DNA from: Notospermus geniculatus
Taxonomy: Eukaryota > Nemertea > Pilidiophora > Heteronemertea > Lineidae
Assembly: GCA_002633025.1 (NCBI GenBank)
Contig: NMRB01002040.1
Coordinates: 9,883-73,882 of the forward strand
Length of the DNA stretch: 64,000 nucleotides
Reading direction: 5' to 3'
Shown here: positions 33,377-62,406 of the stretch, in pieces
How positions within the stretch are numbered: the stretch's first letter is position 1
Layout of the letters: each line of letters opens with the position of its first letter
Program-made: the position numbers and the translations under genes
The notes under the pieces: model-generated
Database searches by the model: none
Seen by the model: only the letters and a program-made list of their open reading frames with translations
What the model was told of the DNA's origin: nothing

Positions 33377-33885
33377 CTGAAACCACACATTTGGACCATT
33401 AAAATAGGAGAAAAATAATAATAATAATTGGGATCTTGAACAACTCTGACGCAGCTTCGGCTATGCCACAGTTTCCTGAAACAAAATATCTATTATCCCT
33501 GTTAAAGGCAAAGTCCATCCACTATCTTGCAACATCCCATATGAAAGTTGCAATCCAATTTATATACAACAGCTTTTTGATGATGACCAAATCATGGGGG
33601 AATTGCTTTATATCATTGGGGAGACTGTGCCTTTAACAGTGACATCATGCAGTATCAGAACCTTTTCATTCCAGCCCTCTCCTGATGAATATTTATCCCC
33701 TGAATCCTCATGCCCACAACACCGATTCATGCAACAACAACCACAGTCTACATGTGATGTTTTCAACGTTTATTCCTGATCACATCAAACAAAATACCCT
33801 GCTATCCATATGGAGATAATTTCTAATTCCCGCCGAAGCCTACGTTTGTACTCAATAAGAGCAGCAATGATTCAGTGGCATTTAC

Positions 33886-33919
33886 CTTACACCCCCATCA
33901 TCTTTCTAACAGTAGCACC
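33886..33919 (-). CDS. Ferlin tail exon E3: GATVRKMMGV-stop
   Basis: Acceptor ATATTTCAG; ten codons; TAA at 33887-33889, immediately followed by G and a GTAAAT donor. A minus-strand AATAAA at 33769-33774 lies ~115 nt downstream, which in copy 2 reads ATTAAA. Confidence 0.68.
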
Positions 33920-34035
33920 CTGAAATATTTTAATTGGCAAAGGTGTTACTTAGGCTTGGGGAAAATGAACCTAAGATAGGATGGGGAATTTGATAATTGC
34001 AGTGAGCCCAAAGCCTATGTCCTTTAGGCCTATGA

Positions 34036-34216
34036 ATATTCCTTGGGGACAAATTTTCCCTGGGGACGAATTTTCCCTGGGGACGAAGTTTCTGGGGACG
34101 AATTTCCCTGGGGATGAATTTTCCGGGGACGAATTTTCTGGGGACGAATTTTCCCTGGGGACGAATTTTCCTTGGGGACGAATTATCCGGGACGAATTAT
34201 CCGGGGACCAATTTTC
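34036..34216. repeat. Minisatellite, ~17-bp GGGGACGAATTTTCC units
   Basis: About ten units of the type CTGGGGACGAATTTTCC. At the corresponding place copy 2 (38549-38580) has an unrelated ~33-bp sequence, so the array arose or was inserted after the duplication. Confidence 0.75.
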
Positions 34217-34412
34217 CTGTAACCCTCACAATACAACAGATCATGAGCTGATGGGTGGACATTGCTTCAGGTAGGTTGTTCAACGGTCTGTGGTAATCAC
34301 ACTGCATGGGCCTTCAGGCTCAGCATAGATGGCAGAAGCTATATGTACATGGTTAGGCCAAATAATCAGCCAAGCATATCATAAGGTCATTTTGGCTTTA
34401 AACTTCAATTAC

Positions 34413-34446
34413 CTTATAGATTCACCAGCCGATTGACAGCGGCACC
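34413..34446 (-). CDS. Ferlin tail exon E4: GAAVNRLVNL-stop
   Basis: Acceptor GTATTTCAG; ten codons; TAA at 34414-34416 and a GTAATT donor directly after one G. G at position 9 is replaced by N, otherwise the tail pattern holds. Confidence 0.65.
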
Positions 34447-34718
34447 CTGAAATACGCATCACACGATAATGATGCATGTACAACTTCTCCGGCCAAGAAA
34501 AGCCATTTTGCCATGAAGTAGTACAACACTACCGGCCTGTGACTTTACCATTCCTTATCTGAACCACCCATGCCAACATAATGTTTGGTATGTAGTGCTT
34601 CCCATGGCCACAACACCGGGATAAACAAATGGCAACCCCCAAGGTCTCCCGATCAGATCATTCACTGCACCATTTCCATAGTGTTGTCTGCATTTCTTTT
34701 ATGGTTTTTGATTTGAAC

Positions 34719-35971
34719 AAGCACAGCATTGAACGTCCCCCGTTGCCCCGGGTGCAAGTTCGACGGGCCTGTATTTTGAAGATTCCGTTCAGTATTAATG
34801 GCACAATCACAGTTTATATGATTCGGATTTTTGGCCCCCTGGTGGCAAAGTGGGAAATCAGATTTGGTCGATTCTTTGACGCGACACACCGTTGGCCCAT
34901 GATACATCCCTCCACCAAATATCAACCCAAAATTTTCAGTCGTTCAGAAGTTACAGAGAGGAAGGGAACTTATGTGGTTTGTACAAAGCGCCCCCTACAG
35001 GGCTGGAAAATGAATGTAATTGAAAACCCGCAGGGTATATTATGTAGCCTTGCTAGATGAGCCTACCATAAAAATTTTGTGAAATTCCGTTCAGTATTAA
35101 AGGTGTAATCGCAGTTTTTGTGTTTTGGCTTTTGGCCCCCTGGTGGCAAAGTCGAGAATCGGATTTGGCCGATTCTTTCACGCGACACACCGTTGGCCCA
35201 TGGTACATCCCCCCATCAAATATCAACCCAAAATTTTCTGTCGTTCGGAAGTTATAGAGCGGAAGGGAACTTATGTGGTTTTTACAAAGCGCCCCCTACA
35301 GGGTTGAAAAATGAATTAAATTGAAAACCCGTAAAATATGTTATGTACCCTTGCTAGATGAGCCTACCATAAAAATTTCGTGAAATTCCATTCAGTATTA
35401 AAGGCGTAATCGCAGTTTTTGTGTTTTGGCTTTCGGCCCCCTGGTGGCAAAGTGGAGAATCGGATTTGGCCGATTCTTTCACGCGACACACCGTTGGCCC
35501 ATGGTACATCCCCCCATCAAATATCAACCCAAAATTTTCAGTCGTTCAGAAGTTACAGAGCGGAAGGGAACTTATGTGGTTTTTACAAAGCGCCCCCTAC
35601 AGGGCTGAAAAATGAATTAAATTGAAAACCCGTATGATATGTTATGTACCCTTGCTAGATGAGCCTACCATAAAAATTTCGTGAAATTCCATTCAGTATT
35701 AAAGGCGTAATCGCAGTTTTTGTGTTTTGGCTTTCGGCCCCCTGGTGGCAAAGTGGAGAATCGGATTTGGCCGATTCTTTCACGCGACACACCTTTGGCC
35801 CATGATACATCCCTCCACCAAATATGAATCCAAAATCTTTAGTCGTTCTTAAGTTATAGAGCGGAAGGGACTAGTAGCGGCGAGCACCGAGCGCCGAGCG
35901 GCGAGCGCCGAGCGGCAGAGGCGCACGAACGGACGGTATTTTCAAGTCCCCCTCCGAGGGCTCCGGGGGAC
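34719..35971. mobile_element. Pearl-like element B (301-bp core repeats), boundaries fixed by an empty site
   Basis: Copy 2 of the tandem duplication reads GATTTGAACTAGCATGG (39240-39256) where copy 1 has GATTTGAAC, this element, then AACTAGCATGG. Near the left end is GTCCCCCG (34735-34742). The right end is CGGGGGAC (35964-35971) at the tip of a hairpin (35946-35971). The core has monomers of exactly 301 bp (GGTGGCAAAG at 34841, 35142, 35443 and 35744). It is followed by a GCGAGCGCCGAGCG/ACGG-rich microsatellite and then the hairpin. The target change is either none or a 3-bp AAC duplication. Several open frames across it only reflect the repeat. Confidence 0.85.
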
Positions 35972-36243
35972 AACTAGCATGGAGAAGCCGAGACCACAGA
36001 TCTTGAAACTGTGTATGAAATGAATATCGATACCCACCTGTTTTCTTATGCTAATTCAAATCTACCGATAATTCTGTTTCCTAACAGCACAATGAACACA
36101 ACAAATCAAAACATAGAAGTATGCAGGCTATGAAAACTAGCCCTGATTTTTGAAAATATTTAACATTATATAAACAAAGAAAGCAGACGAACACAAAAGA
36201 GAGACATCTAGGTGCAATCTGAGACAGCAAACACCAATGTTAC

Positions 36244-36281
36244 CTTGGTTAAGAACCAATCATTCGTCGAACAGTAGCCCC
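36244..36281 (-). CDS. Ferlin tail exon E5: GATVRRMIGS-stop
   Basis: Acceptor ACTTTACAG; ten codons; TAA at 36249-36251; donor GTAACA at 36238-36243 after CCAAG. Closely similar to E3 (GATVRKMMGV), suggesting an older internal duplication of single cassettes. Confidence 0.66.
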
Positions 36282-37116
36282 CTGTAAAGTAACCTACTGG
36301 TTAGCACACAGAAAATCTGCACATATTTCAAACAAACTAATTGGGCCGAAGGGTGTGATAGTTCACATCAGTTTGAAAGGGGGGGGGGGGGGGAATCTCA
36401 CATCATCAAATAGCCATACCATACTGACAGACAAGACTTCGTCAACAAGTCAATCAAAGTCTTGTTTGGTCAGATGGATATTTATATTGGGTCAGCCAAT
36501 TTCATCTTGAAATATCAAGGCCTCTCAGGTCACTTCGCCTTCGGACTAGGGTCCACTCACGGAGCGGAGACTGATCGAAAGCATAGCAATCTACTAACTC
36601 TTGATGGTTCAAGATCAACAACTATTTTGGGGGAGCTGTCAGGGTGGGTTTCTGTTTGTAGTGATTGTGCTTCACAAATGAAATGTCCTTATGACTTTTC
36701 TCCTTACCGAATACGCAAATATTTTCGCGAATAAAAATTACCGCGAAAATCGCAAACTGGTCAATACCCCCGCGAATTCTATTACACACGAACCGTAATA
36801 CATTGTGGTTTGCACTGAATTACACTGTGCACCATTGAAAATGCAGTGTTTTTGAAGTCTCACATTGGACCCCAACCGTGAACATTTATCCACGCGAAAA
36901 GGTACGTACGAACCCCAACTGCTAAATATTTTAGCCGTGAAAATATTTGCGTATATGGTATGTGATGTGCTAGTTAGTACGATGTTATGAGTTGATGTAC
37001 AAGTATCAAATTGCTTAGCCATGTTGCTGAGCACAAAGCAGGGATGATGGGTTAACAGTCAGACACGTCAGGATTCAAATGGCCAGAAAATGTGAAAGTC
37101 ATAGTATACCTCTTAA

Positions 37117-37322
37117 AGGACCACGGTATTGCCACTTTTTCTCGACAGCCGGCGCCACTGCGCCACTCTCCAACCCAGGGACTAACTACGTTGTCGGCGA
37201 ATTGACCCGATTTACTACGTACATTTTTCTAATGCATTTTTGTAGTTTGTCTTACTGCCGCTAGGTGGCTCCCTCTACGTCGGCAGTCAAATAACGCATT
37301 TGAGATCCAATACCGTGCTCCT
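37117..37322. mobile_element. TTAA-type MITE, insertion proven by the paralogous empty site
   Basis: 206 bp with inverted ends AGGACCACGGTATTG/CAATACCGTGCTCCT, flanked by TTAA on both sides (37113-37116 and 37323-37326). Copy 1 has the uninterrupted site CCTCTTAAATGAC at 32821-32833 with a single TTAA. That is the exact signature of piggyBac-like insertion. Confidence 0.85.
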
Positions 37323-37618
37323 TTAAATGACTATACCGGTACTTCATATCGAGAATTCGACACATTGCAAGCTACTGATTCAGAAGAGGGGCATAAACCA
37401 ATCTGCTTTCAATTTCACTGGCTTTCCGTTATTGATCGAAGGATTATAATAGTGTCAATATCGGTACAGAGGCAACATACAAGGATAAAACCATGCAATC
37501 ATGCACACACACAGTTATCAATGTGAACTTTTCGATGTGAATAGGTTCAATTGTGAGGGATCTCTCTATTTTTGCCAGTGATATGTCAACATGCATCTAC
37601 ACTCCAAGTATGACTTAC

Positions 37619-37670
37619 TACTGATATAAGGGGCCTAAAAATATGTGAACGCTTTTTGTGCAGCAACGCC
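37619..37670 (-). CDS. Ferlin tail exon E1' (duplicate of E1)
   Basis: Same 11-residue tail as 33114-33165 with one synonymous change. Acceptor, TAG stop and GTAAGT donor are all retained. Confidence 0.6.
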
Positions 37671-37842
37671 CTGAAAATTAGTAGTTAGTACATGTAGTTT
37701 CGATTAGTATAAATCAGGAACATATGAACTAAAGGGATTAAGATAAACTACCCAGCACAACAGCAAAACACCCCATGCCAACATTAGCACTGTAGCACAA
37801 CATGTTAGTAAATACTACACTTCACACATATAAATGGGCTAC

Positions 37843-37885
37843 CTTCTGAGACCTAATTTCCAAACATCTTATCTACGGCTGCACC
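37843..37885 (-). CDS. Ferlin tail exon E2' (duplicate of E2)
   Basis: Coding part identical to E2 (GAAVDKMFGN-stop). Acceptor and GTAGCC donor retained. Confidence 0.65.
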
Positions 37886-38395
37886 CTGAAACCACACATT
37901 TGGACCATTAAAATAGGAGAAAAATAATAATAATAATTGGGATCTTGAACAACTCTGACGCAGCTTCGGCTATGCCACAGTTTCCTGAAACAAAATATCT
38001 ATTATCCCTCTTAAAGGCAAAGTCCACCCACGATCTTGCACATCCGATATATTAAAGTTGCAATCCAATTTATATATGACAGCTTTTTAATGATGATCAA
38101 ATCATAGGGGAATTGCTTTATATCATTGGGGAGACTGTGCCTTTAACAGTGACATCATGCAGTATCAGAACCTTTTCATTCCAACCCTCTCCTGATGAAT
38201 ATTTATCCCCTGAATTCTCATGCCCACAACACCGATTCATGCAACAACAACCACAGGCTACATGTGATGTTTTCAACGTTTAATCCTGATCACATCAAAC
38301 AAAATACCCTGCTATCCATATGGAGATAATTTCTAATTCCCGCCGAAGCCTACGTTTGTACTCAAAAAGAGCAGCAATGATTCAGTGGCATTTAC

Positions 38396-38429
38396 CTTAC
38401 ACCCCCATCATCTTTCTAACAGTAGCACC
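38396..38429 (-). CDS. Ferlin tail exon E3' (duplicate of E3)
   Basis: Identical tail (GATVRKMMGV-stop) with the same acceptor and GTAAAT donor. Confidence 0.65.
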
Positions 38430-38770
38430 CTGAAATATTTTAATTGGCAATGGTGTTACTTAGGCTTGGGGAAAAGGAACCTAAGATAGGATGGGGAATT
38501 TGATAATTGCAGTGAGCCCAAAGCCTATGTCCTTTAGGCCTATGAATATAAAACAGTTGCACAGGCGTCATGTTCTTCCATGCTCACAATACAACAGATC
38601 ATGAGCTGACGGGTGGACATTGCTTCAGGTAGGTTGTTCAACGGTCTGTGGTAATCACACTACATGGGCCTTCAGGCTCAGCATGGATGGCAGAAGCTAT
38701 ATGTACATGGTTAGGCCAAATAATCAGCCAAGCATATCATAAGGTCATTTGGGCTTTAAACTTCAATTAC

Positions 38771-38804
38771 CTTATAGATTCACCAGCCGATTGACAGCGG
38801 CACC
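38771..38804 (-). CDS. Ferlin tail exon E4' (duplicate of E4)
   Basis: Identical tail (GAAVNRLVNL-stop), acceptor and GTAATT donor retained. The MITE at 38843 inserted only ~40 bp upstream of its acceptor. Confidence 0.63.
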
Positions 38805-38842
38805 CTGAAATACGCATCACACGATAATGATGCATGTACAAC

Positions 38843-39013
38843 AATAGGAGCTGTCAGAGAGTTGACCACTAGGTGTCACTAGGGCCAATTCAATGCATCT
38901 AGCGGACCCAGTCATTATCGATCGAGCAGCGATCATAATAGATTTCCTGTACATTTGGTCCGCTAAGACTGTGCTGCCATCTGTTAGCAATATGCGCGGC
39001 TGACTGCTCCTAT
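38843..39013. mobile_element. MITE with AATAGGAGC inverted ends, post-duplication insertion
   Basis: Left AATAGGAGCTGTCAG and right complement CTGACTGCTCCTATT. Copy 1 has the empty site TGTACAACTTCTCCGG at 34477-34492. No target duplication is visible, so either insertion was precise or the site has been modified. A partial relative is at 19460-19623. Confidence 0.8.
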
Positions 39014-39510
39014 TTCTCCGGTCAAGAAAAGCCATTTTGCCATGAAGTAGTACAACACTACTGGCCTGTGACTTTACCATTCCTTATCTGAACCACCCAT
39101 GCCAACATAATGTTTGGTATGTAGTGCTCCCCATGCCAACAACACCGGGATAAACAAATGGCAACCCCCAAGGTCTCCCGATCAGATCATTCACTGCACC
39201 ATTTCCATAGTGTTGTCTGCATTTCTTTTATGGTTTTTGATTTGAACTAGCATGGAGAAGCCGAGACCACAGATCCTAAAATTGTGTACGAAATGAATAC
39301 CGATACCCACCTGTTTTCTTATGCTAATTCAAATATAATTCTGTTTACTAAACAGCACAATGAACACAACAAATCAAGACACAGAAGTATGCAGGCTATG
39401 AAAGCTAGCCCTGATTTTTTGAAAATATTTAACATTATATAAACAAAGAAAGCAGACAACACAAAAGAGACACATCTAGGTGCAATCTGAGACAGCAAAA
39501 CCGATGTTAC

Positions 39511-39548
39511 CTTGGTTAAGAACCAATCATTCGTCGAACAGTAGCCCC
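39511..39548 (-). CDS. Ferlin tail exon E5' (duplicate of E5)
   Basis: Identical tail (GATVRRMIGS-stop), with TTTACAG acceptor and GTAACA donor. Confidence 0.63.
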
Positions 39549-39850
39549 CTGTAAAGTAACCTACTGGTTAGCACACAGAAAATCTGCACATTGCAGGCAT
39601 GTAAGATGAATCAAACAAGCTACATGTAACTGGGGCTTCTTTGGAAAGGGTGAACTCTGGTAGTTCTCACCGGTTTGAAGGGGGGGGGGGTCACTGAATT
39701 CCTGCATGGGTGACTAATTAAGGTTGAACAATTCATGATGGGGTTGTTGTGAACTAAAAGCTAAAATGACGACAAGATGATCATAACAGAAAGCAAAACA
39801 AACTGATCAGAGGAGAAACTAGATGTAACGCAATCGGGGCGATTGTAAGT

Positions 39851-40719
39851 ATGCCCCCGCTCTGGTGCATCACGCTGAATATCGGGTCACCTGTTCTTGA
39901 GTCACGATCCGGAATGCAAAAACAAAGATGTCCTCCTGGCAGCCATATTGAATATTGGGTCACAACTAAAATCGATAGGGAACCTCCCCCGATCCAGCCC
40001 ATTACACCATACAAATATGGAATAAATCAGGCAACCCGTTCTTGAGTTACGGTACGGAATGCTAAAACCAACATGTCTTCCTGGCGGCCATATTGAATAT
40101 CAGGTCGCAACCAAAATCGATAGGGAACCTCCCCCGATGGACCCCATTACACCATGCAAATATGAGATCAATCGGGCATTCCATTCTTGAGTTATGGTCC
40201 GGAATGCTAAAACCAAGATGTCTTCCTGGCGGCCATATTGAATACCGGGTCGCAACAAAAATCGATAGGGAACCTCCCCCGATCGACCCCATTAAACCAT
40301 GCAAATATGAGATCAATCGGGCATTCCGTTCTTGAGTTATGGTCCGGAATGCTAAAACCAAGATGTCTTCCTGGCGGCCATATTGAATATCGGGTCGCAA
40401 CCAAAATCGATAGGGAACCTCCCCTGATCCACCCCATTACATCACGCAAATATGAGATAAATCGGCCAACCCGTTCTTGAGTTACGGTCCGGAATGCAAA
40501 CTCCAAGATATCCTCCTGGCGGCCATATTGAATATCGGATCGCAACCAAAATCGATAGGGCACCTCCTCTGATCCACCCGGTTACACCACAGAAATATGA
40601 GATGAATCCGACAACCCGTTCTTGAGTTATAGTCCGGAATAGGATGCGGCGGCGGCGGCGGACGCGGAAACCAACTGAGAACATAATGCCCCCATCTCAA
40701 CTTCGTTGAGCGGGGGCAT
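39851..40719. mobile_element. Pearl-like element C (145-bp core repeats)
   Basis: Perfect 10-bp terminal inverted repeats, ATGCCCCCGC (39851-39860) and GCGGGGGCAT (40710-40719). The right terminus is the tip of a hairpin (40686-40719, loop near TTCGTT). The core has five monomers of ~145 bp with the phrase GGCCATATTGAATA(T/C)CGGGT(C) (starts 39942, 40086, 40231, 40376 and 40521), then a GGCGGCGGCGGACGCGG microsatellite. The long open frames on both strands arise from the repeat. Confidence 0.8.
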
Positions 40720-40996
40720 AATAAGGAAAAGCTGAAACTTTCAAGACAGAAACGGAAAGAAATGAAACAACCAAAATTTGAAAATGTTAAAATTCATGTT
40801 CCCGTTCAAAAAACTTGTAAGTAAACTTATTAACAATCAACGAGTTAAAGAAATATAGCAGATAGCAACAAAAGAACATAATTGAAACCAGTCATGTAAA
40901 TGAAGTTACTGCATTGAAGTTAGAGGCACTTGATAAGATTGGCTAAATATAAATTCATGGCAATGCACACCATGCGCTCATGTTCAGGTGACTTAC

Positions 40997-41046
40997 ACAA
41001 TCCCAAACCTCTACTTCAAACCAAACATGGCTTCAGATGCAGCCCC
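40997..41046 (-). CDS. Ferlin tail exon E6 (pairs with transmembrane exon copy B)
   Basis: Acceptor CGTTTCAG; codons for GAASEAMFGLK; TAG at 41011-41013; GTAAGT donor at 40991-40996. Duplicate of E7, 976 bp away. Confidence 0.7.
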
Positions 41047-41287
41047 CTGAAACGTTTTTGGTCAGTCATTTTACTGCTAAAGCAAGATGCATGCATTTTT
41101 GATACGACTACGTCTTTAGAAGTAGAACAAATTTCAAAGGAGAGCAGTTGTTCATGAGAAAATCTGTGAACAAAGAAATATATTTATGAAGTCGGAAAAT
41201 AGGAAACGTTTGAGTGAAAATTCCAATGGCGAGGTTTGAGTGAAACTTCCAATGGTGAGAGATAAAATTTGCATGTTTTCTACTTAC

Positions 41288-41435
41288 TGGTATAGAGTAG
41301 ACGAACAGGACGATGAGAAGGCCAATGATGATGATGATGAGAGCTGTGATGAAGTACCACTTGTAGTTCTTCCAGATGATGTGTTTCAGCGTCTTCCACG
41401 GGGATGTGAACCATAGGAAGGATGTCGATGGTCGG
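41288..41435 (-). CDS. Ferlin transmembrane exon, copy B
   Basis: 148 nt, phase 2 in and phase 0 out. Encodes RPSTSFLWFTSPWKTLKHII followed by the hydrophobic anchor ending VLFVYSIP. Acceptor TTTAG at 41436-41437; donor GTAAGT at 41282-41287. The protein is identical to copy A; the few base differences are synonymous (for example CCA for CCC at the last codon). Confidence 0.85.
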
Positions 41436-41636
41436 CTAAACGAAGGAAAGAAATACGACATTAGAAACATTATGTGGAACCAGTGGTTTCTTGTAAACGG
41501 TATAAGAAGAGGCATCCTTTGTGTGTCAAGGCCCATCTAGCATGATTTGTATTTCATTTTTCCGTCAGGGCCGACGCTATAGCATTATTGGCCCTGGTAA
41601 GTACGGAGGAGGCCATCACAAGCTACTCATGTTCCT

Positions 41637-41735
41637 ACGGTTGCGAAACGTGCCAGTTTCACGGACGACACACAGACGGACGCCACTCAGTATACATATG
41701 ACTAGCTCAGCTGAAAGCTGAGCTAAAAACAATCG
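41637..41735. mobile_element. Right-end module of another pearl-like element
   Basis: Ends with the hairpin AGCTCAGCT-GAA-AGCTGAGCT (41704-41724) followed by AAAAA, preceded by an ACGGACGA/ACGGACGCC microsatellite. It starts at the exact point where the homology between the two transmembrane-exon copies ends. Confidence 0.7.
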
Positions 41736-41814
41736 GGACAATTGAAAATTGGTCGTCTTTCCGGGGTGGTCGCGTTATAGGGGTGGTCGTCGACCGGGGT
41801 TCCACTGTACAGCA
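41736..41814. repeat. Unassigned repeat fragment between the ferlin 3' duplicates
   Basis: Contains the repeated phrase GGGGTGGTCG (41764 and 41781), typical of dispersed repeat debris. It separates the pearl right end from duplicate copy A. Confidence 0.35.
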
Positions 41815-41972
41815 GATAGCAACAAAAGAACATAATTGAAACCAGTCATGTAAATGAAGTTACTGCATTGAAGTTAGAGGCACTTGATAACATTCTCAAG
41901 CTTCATTAACAAGATTGGCTAAATTTCAATTCATGGCAATGAACACCATGCGCTCATTTTCAGGTGACTTAC

Positions 41973-59983
<18,011 letters not shown>

Positions 59984-62131
59984 CTGAAAGAGACAACATC
60001 ACCATGGTAAGCATGGGAACTATTTGAGTCCTTCGGGGTTTCTGATCTGATTACTGTCTCCAAAAGAATTCTTCAAGTCATGAAGATTTGTATCCAACAG
60101 GCCTCCTGAATCGACCAAAAATTTTGAATCTACCAGGATTCAGCTACCTGCATGGTTGGCCTTGTAAAAAGTTTGCTTCACATTTGCATTTTCTTCTTCT
60201 TCACAACCTGCAGTTAGCTTGACATGAAAATAAAGTGCATTTGCACACAATGCAATGACAAATCTTTGGTACAGATCTGCACAGCTGGGAAACAGGGTTG
60301 AAAACATAGGGACCATACACTGCTGACATTGCTCTGGTTCATAGACAACAACATGCCAAGTAACAACAGTCAAATCTACCAAATCTACAGCGCTAAGAAC
60401 AGCAAAAGGACAATGACTCCCAACTTGATGCTCAACCCTGATTAAACACTGATGCAGAACATACTGCTGGATGCAAAAGCCAGTCTGATTTCCGTCAGAG
60501 ATGCTCAGACACAATAAGCCGGTCTATTTCTAACACTCAACAAATGTTTTTGGGAGAAACGTCTAAAAAAGACTGAGAAGTGATTGTTCAGTTCATTGAA
60601 TTCTGAAAAAAGTTTTAAAGTAAAGAAAGGTCTAGAAGGTGATAAACAAGATATTGTTAAAACATGAGTATAGAAGCCTAGTGTGCAGATATTCAAACTT
60701 CAGAAGGGAAAGGACTTCAAGATCGAGACCAACCTTGATTCTCCATCGTCATAATCGATGGTAGGAGATGCTAGGCACAGTCAATTTCAATGCAGTATGA
60801 ACAGGACAAAATAATAGTGAATTAGAGGTTGTCCTTGGGTCACAGACATTTCAAAATACACATATAAGTGGAACCATGACAAAAGCACTGCATTCTTAGA
60901 TATCTGATGACAACAGCATTCCACAAACTTGTTGGCAAAGCTACCGGGTAACCACCATCGCCGCGCATGCGCTCTTGCAAACAGCATTCAAAGCAAGATT
61001 ATTTTGCATGTCAGTTTTGGGACATCGTAATTCGCCTAAATTGTTTTTCGATGGCAAGTACTTTGTCATGGCAACAGAAAAAGGCGAGCTGAAAACAGCA
61101 CAGAACATGAAGTTTAATTTACAAGGTTGTGCGAACTACAGTTGCGAACTGAAGCATTGGTGGTATTGGGATCAGCAGGGGCGGTGAAATTCCTTTTTCT
61201 GAAACATGGGTAGTGATTACAAGGAATGGAACAGCAAATTCAATCAAACTGTTCACCTTTCCTGTACTACACTCTCTATTTGGCTAAAACCATGTCATTT
61301 TAGAAGTAGACCTCACGGCCAACTGTGACTTGTCTCAGAAACCAATGCTTCAATATCAGTGATGCACAAAATTTACAGAGTGAGCGGACACAAAGATTAC
61401 TGACTAAACAAATAAGGCTTCTTTAACATCAATTGCCTGAGTCACAACCAAAATGTCTCCTTCCCGAAGGTTTCCATGCTACAGCAATCATCAACTTTGA
61501 ACAGGATCTCAATGATCTTTATATCTTTCAGCCACAAGTAACCTGGAAGATTTCCCACAAACTGACTAAAACTGTTCGCCCGCAACCAATTGTGCATAGA
61601 AAGGCATGATAATTGTTGCCTTAGATTGAAATAATTGTAAAACGCACTCTAGTTGTGACTTGCATGCAATTCACATGGAGATTTGCAACAAAGATGGCTG
61701 AAAGTGGGAGAAAAAGGTGAGGAAACCAGCCCAGTTGGGATATTTCTTTTTACGTTCATACCTACATCCCACTGTCACTGAAGAGAAAAATCTCATGGAT
61801 GTAGCCAATGACAATCAGGACCAGTTTCCTCAAGTGTTAGGATTATTAGCAACAGGGAAGGCTCATACAACATAACAGCCACTCAGCCAAATGCAAGGAA
61901 AAAGATGCCGTGATCTGGATGAGGAACATCATGGTGTTACTTGGAAGGGCTTATTGCCAAATGTGAAAGACAGCACGTGGGATCAACGGTGCTTCAGAAA
62001 CATAGTGCATAGGTTGTGGCCTTTCCTGTACCAGAAACGCAGGACTTGAACAACTTTGATTATATACCACATCAAGGCACCAACATTTGGTTAATCAAAA
62101 CTCTGTTGGCAAGTCTGCCCAGATAACTATG
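59984..62131. other. Ferlin intron, no exon recognised
   Basis: About 2.1 kb without a supported coding segment or clear repeat. Confidence 0.4.
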
Positions 62132-62406
62132 TGTCGTGACCGACAAGAGTTGAACAAGCCTCATCACCATCAGCATGGTTATGAATGATTGACATAAGCT
62201 CCACCCATTCAGCACTTAGCATATTATTGTAACCAATCAGATCACGGACTCAGATTACCCCTTTATGCTTGTTAACCCCTTGTATACATTGCTGTTATTG
62301 TTGGAAATAAATCAGAGTTAGTTAGAATGTAGCACTGAAAACATGTCGTTGCTGCTGGCCCTTTATTTCGGTGCCCCAAAACTCTCCATTCCATGCGGAC
62401 ACAACA
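62132..62406 (+). mobile_element. LTR-like segment of a BEL/Pao-type retroelement
   Basis: 275 bp starting TGTCGTGA and ending ACACAACA, with an AATAAA at ~62306. It is followed by a TTTGGTGC primer-binding-site-like sequence (62407 onward), as in BEL/Pao elements. No gag-pol follows, so it is a remnant. Confidence 0.5.

Larger units (their letters stand above)
32085..36391. repeat. Tandem duplication, copy 1 (carries ferlin tail exons E1-E5)
   Basis: Begins at about ATCTCACATCATCAAATAG and is homologous, with an estimated few per cent divergence, to 36390-39690. It differs by later events: it carries pearl-like element B (34719-35971) and a GGGGACGAATTTTCC minisatellite, and lacks the TTAA MITE and the AATAGGAGC MITE of copy 2. 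All five tail exons are present in both copies. Confidence 0.85.
36390..39690. repeat. Tandem duplication, copy 2 (ferlin tail exons E1'-E5')
   Basis: It starts right after a 14-base G run (36378-36391) that occupies the junction, and is homologous to 32085-36390 over its length. The right border is also near a G run (39680-39689). It contains two insertions absent from copy 1 (37117-37322 and 38843-39013) and lacks element B. Confidence 0.85.

Noticed and set aside
34629-35625. Several overlapping open frames with similar peptides
   Set aside because: They repeat every 301 bp, following the core monomers of pearl-like element B.
34841-35760. CRISPR-like regular repeats
   Set aside because: 301-bp units without unique spacers, in a eukaryotic context.
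39781-40700. Overlapping open frames on both strands
   Set aside because: Translations of the 145-bp monomers of element C.
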